Source: Catenovulum sp052056295
Lineage (GTDB): Bacteria > Pseudomonadota > Gammaproteobacteria > Enterobacterales > Alteromonadaceae
Assembly (NCBI RefSeq): GCF_052056295.1
Contig: NZ_CP182494.1
Location: 372,001 to 436,000 of the forward strand
Direction of reading: 5' to 3'
Length of the DNA stretch: 64,000 nt
The notes below the pieces were generated by a model. It was not told the origin of the DNA. It saw only the letters and a program-made list of their open reading frames with translations, and searched no databases. Positions 61,827-64,000 of this stretch are shown one piece after another (the first letter of the stretch is position 1; every line of letters starts with the position of its first letter). A program made the translations under genes and the position numbers.

Positions 61827-62996
61827 TTATACACATCTCACTTGGAATACGTGTTCAACATTAGCTATTTTCTGCAATAACTCAGCCGTTGGTCTTTGCT
61901 CAATATCAATAATATTGTAAGCAATGTCATCACGACTTTTGTTCACAATATCAATAACATTGATGTTCAAATCAGCCAGTAAATTAAGCACTACACCTAA
62001 TACTTTTGGCACATTGTCGTTGGCAAAAGTGATGCGGTAGCCAGATGTGCGCTCCATAGAAATGGCAGGGAAGTTTACTGAATTTACGATATTGCCGTTT
62101 TCTAAAAAGTCGATTAACTGTTTAGCACCCATCACTGCACAATTTTCTTCTGCTTCAACTGTACTTGCACCTAAGTGTGGGAACAAAATCGCTTTGTCGT
62201 GCGCAATTAATTTTTCGGTTGGGAAATCGGCAATGTAATAAGCGAGTTTGCCTGTATCTAACGCATTGATAACTGCTTCTTCGTTAACTAATTCGCCGCG
62301 TGCTAGGTTGATCAGTTTAGCGCCTTGTTTAAGCGCGGCAAACGCATCGTCATTGATAAATCCAATAGTTGCTTCAACCGCAGGTACGTGCAAAGTAACG
62401 TAGTCTGAACGCGACAATAATGCATTTAAGCTGTCTGCTTTAACCACTTCGCTAGATAAGCGCCATGCTGCTTCAACGCTTAATTTTGGATCGTAGCCAA
62501 TTACTTTCATGCCTAAACTTAAAGCTAAATTGGCTACTTTGGCACCTATTGCGCCTAAACCAACAACCCCTAAGGTTTTGCCTTCTAACTCGCCGCCGCC
62601 ATAAGCTTTTTTACCGGCCTCTACTTTTTTGTGTAACTCGTGTGCGTCAGTTTCATTGGCTAAGGTTTTTACATACGCCATACTTTGGCTGATGCCGCGC
62701 GAACCTAATAATAAACTGGCTAGCACTAACTCTTTTACCGCGTTGGCATTTGCCCCTGGGGTATTAAATACCACTATGCCTTGGCGCGTGTAATCGGAAA
62801 CTGGAATATTGTTTACTCCGGCACCTGCGCGTGCAACGGCAAGTACTGATTTAGGAAGTGTTTCTTCATGGAGTTTTTGGCTACGCAGCAATATTGCGTC
62901 TGGCTCAGCTTCGTCAGCCGATACGCGGTAGCTGTCTTGCGGAAATTGATTTAAGCCTTTGCTGGCTATGTTGTTATAAGTCCTAATTGTTTTCAT
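61827..62996 (-). CDS. serA: D-3-phosphoglycerate dehydrogenase SerA
   Basis: 389 residues of the short type with C-terminal ACT domain. Rossmann nucleotide loop LGVVGLGAIGAKVANLAL near residue 141; the catalytic Arg and Glu/His in the 2-hydroxyacid dehydrogenase signature (LINLARGELVNEEAVINAL, then IADFP and LFPHLGASTVEAEENCA); ACT domain from about 315 (RITFANDNVPKVLGVVLNLLADLNINVIDIVNKSRDDIAYNIID), the usual serine-sensing part. First step of serine synthesis. serC lies upstream on the same strand with 588 bases between them. Confidence 0.93.
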   Translation of the reverse strand: MKTIRTYNNIASKGLNQFPQDSYRVSADEAEPDAILLRSQKLHEETLPKSVLAVARAGAGVNNIPVSDYTRQGIVVFNTPGANANAVKELVLASLLLGSRGISQSMAYVKTLANETDAHELHKKVEAGKKAYGGGELEGKTLGVVGLGAIGAKVANLALSLGMKVIGYDPKLSVEAAWRLSSEVVKADSLNALLSRSDYVTLHVPAVEATIGFINDDAFAALKQGAKLINLARGELVNEEAVINALDTGKLAYYIADFPTEKLIAHDKAILFPHLGASTVEAEENCAVMGAKQLIDFLENGNIVNSVNFPAISMERTSGYRITFANDNVPKVLGVVLNLLADLNINVIDIVNKSRDDIAYNIIDIEQRPTAELLQKIANVEHVFQVRCV

Positions 62997-63123
62997 CTTT
63001 GTTAGCTCTTTTTTATGGTTCTCTTTGTATGTGAGAACAGTTTTATAACTGGGATGAATACTGCTTTATTCCATCGCTTTTGTTTTGTTCGTTATGAATA
63101 CTCGAAAGTTTATAGTGAAGATG

Positions 63124-63219
63124 GAGTCATAATTTAGAGCAAAATTTCTTTTTCATGGATGAAAAAGCGAAGCTTACAAGGATGTACTTGCAGCGGTTTT
63201 GCGAAAATTATGACTCTAG
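63124..63219. repeat. Family 1 palindromic repeat
   Basis: Arms GAGTCATAATTT and AAATTATGACTC both differ from the GAGC/GCTC copies in a paired way; the inner hairpin is TTTTTCA-TGGA-TGAAAAA. Confidence 0.8.
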
Positions 63220-63448
63220 CTTCATAGTGCACTGTCCGTGAAGTTTTGCTCTAAATTATCACTCCATTCTTGCAATTAACCAACGTGTCGCCTGTTTTTG
63301 TAATTGCCTGCAGCTTAGGTTGTTTGCACCATTCTACATTGCCCAACAAAACCAAAATTACATTTCCCCAAATATAACTAAGATCTTGCCTAAAGCGCTA
63401 AACAAACAACACCAGTGCTTAATGCAACCTGAGTTGGAAGCAGAAATA

Positions 63449-63515
63449 AAACCCTCCGAGCACATGGATGGCTCGGCGGAGCTCCATGGATGGATTTATG
63501 CGTGTTTTATTTTGA
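63449..63515. repeat. Family 2 repeat, partial copy
   Basis: Core only: ATGGATGGCTCGGCGGAGCT, then GGATTTATGCGTGTTT. The outer arms present in copies A and B are missing or diverged. Confidence 0.7.
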
Positions 63516-63584
63516 TTCCAATTCAGGTTGTTTACACCCAATACGCCCCCAACACCCTTACAATATGAAAGGTGAAGGGATTAA

Positions 63585-64000
63585 TTAAGCTGCTGTGGCA
63601 GTTTGATACGCCCAAGTCAACCAAGGCAATAAAGCCTCAATATCCGACTGTTCAACAGTAGCACCACACCATACACGTAAACCAGCAGGCGCATCACGGT
63701 AAGCACCAATATCAAAAGCAACACCTTCAGCATCTAACAATTTAACAATAGCTTTAACCTGATCTTCAGTTGCTTTTAACTGGAAACATACACTGGTGTT
63801 TGAACAAATGTCGGCTGACTCAGCTAAAAAGTCTATCCAATCGTTCTCAGCAACAAAGTCACTGAATACTTTTAAATTTGCTTCACTCTTAGCAACAGCT
63901 GCTGATAAACCACCAATGTCATCAACCCACTTAAGCGCGTCTAAATAATCTTCAACACACAACATAGAAGGCGTGTTAATAGTTGCACCTTCAAAAATAC
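63585..64000 (-). CDS. serC: Phosphoserine aminotransferase SerC (5' end cut)
   Basis: The frame stays open to the window edge (reading IFEGATINTPSMLCVEDYLDALKW at the far end), so the last about 138 residues of a longer protein (family about 370) are visible. FEGATINTPSMLCVEDYLDAL is the typical motif of the alternative phosphoserine transaminase class found in alpha-proteobacteria and Methanosarcina rather than the E. coli type. The tail GLRVWCGATVEQSDIEALLPWL is the conserved end (R-x-W-x-G-x-TVE). It makes phosphoserine for the serA pathway. Confidence 0.85.
   Translation of the reverse strand, partial: IFEGATINTPSMLCVEDYLDALKWVDDIGGLSAAVAKSEANLKVFSDFVAENDWIDFLAESADICSNTSVCFQLKATEDQVKAIVKLLDAEGVAFDIGAYRDAPAGLRVWCGATVEQSDIEALLPWLTWAYQTATAA

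Larger units (their letters stand above)
62997..63584. other. Repeat-bearing gap between serC and serA
   Basis: A family 1 copy is at 63124-63219, plus an extra arm (AAGTTTTGCTCTAAATTATC) at 63241-63260, and a partial family 2 copy at 63449-63515. A plus-strand frame at 63320-63568 runs through these repeats and is not credible as a gene. Confidence 0.65.

Noticed and set aside
63320..63568. 82-codon plus-strand frame before serC
   Set aside because: It lies over repeat DNA and has no ribosome site or conserved pattern.
1..64000. CRISPR array, rRNA, tRNA or intact insertion sequence
   Set aside because: No regularly spaced repeats, no cloverleaf or rRNA-like stretch and no transposase gene were seen on reading both strands.

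Overview
The window looks like a chromosomal segment of a marine, polysaccharide-degrading gammaproteobacterium of the Alteromonadales type. The basis is the NAD-type isocitrate dehydrogenase, the NagR-controlled chitin/GlcNAc locus with a large TonB receptor, the PEP-CTERM-associated acyltransferase, the lone tryptophan-halogenase-like protein and the AT-rich codon use. Genus was not determined. Core genes (ppnN, icd, argA, coaD, serA, serC) lie across the whole window, so the backbone is chromosomal.

Layout. 1-5.5 kb: ppnN (5' cut), a short-chain dehydrogenase, an HDOD-like protein, icd and a DUF924 gene. 5.6-14.5 kb: an island with a complete plasmid-type replication and partition module. 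It holds a RepB-type initiator followed by a Tus-like replication-terminator protein, an iteron-rich origin with a DnaA box and clustered GATC sites, a winged-helix protein, parA-parB and five parS-like palindromes. An 18-bp direct repeat brackets the island and its right end is decayed DNA. 14.7-20.2 kb: a sucrose locus (LacI-type regulator, fructokinase, MFS permease, amylosucrase) with five matching operator-like palindromes. 20.3-26.4 kb: argA, a FeeM-like acyltransferase, coaD, a DUF2946-like/Met-His-rich outer-membrane pair and a halogenase-like flavoprotein. 26.7-27.6 kb: a TIGR02391-type gene. 27.7-40.0 kb: the NagR regulon (regulator, TonB receptor, GH20 hexosaminidase, GlcNAc kinase, SIS-type deaminase, NagA, sodium symporter) with three operators reading TGACARCGYTGTCA.

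40.2-44.1 kb holds a toxin-antitoxin pair whose RES toxin is broken by an in-frame TAG, a two-gene membrane/DUF operon, and a Sir2-like gene also broken by an in-frame TAG. 44.1-52.9 kb is a Hmu-type heme-use locus: a promoter with a Fur-like box, a TonB receptor, a HmuY-like lipoprotein, an ExbB/MotA-like channel, a DUF2149 protein and a 1356-residue CobN-like chelatase with signal peptide, His-rich loop and C-terminal anchor. 53.0-54.9 kb is an ATPase plus TOPRIM-like pair resembling anti-phage systems. 55-64 kb has a peroxiredoxin/TetR pair, a VanZ-like/beta-propeller pair, a polysaccharide deacetylase framed by repeats, small acidic and EF-hand proteins, serA and the 3' part of serC.

Two families of about 100-140 bp palindromic repeats are scattered between genes from 26 kb onward. 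The first shows compensatory changes in its stems between copies. No rRNA, tRNA, CRISPR array or intact insertion sequence was seen. All family assignments come from reading motifs by eye; no database search was run.
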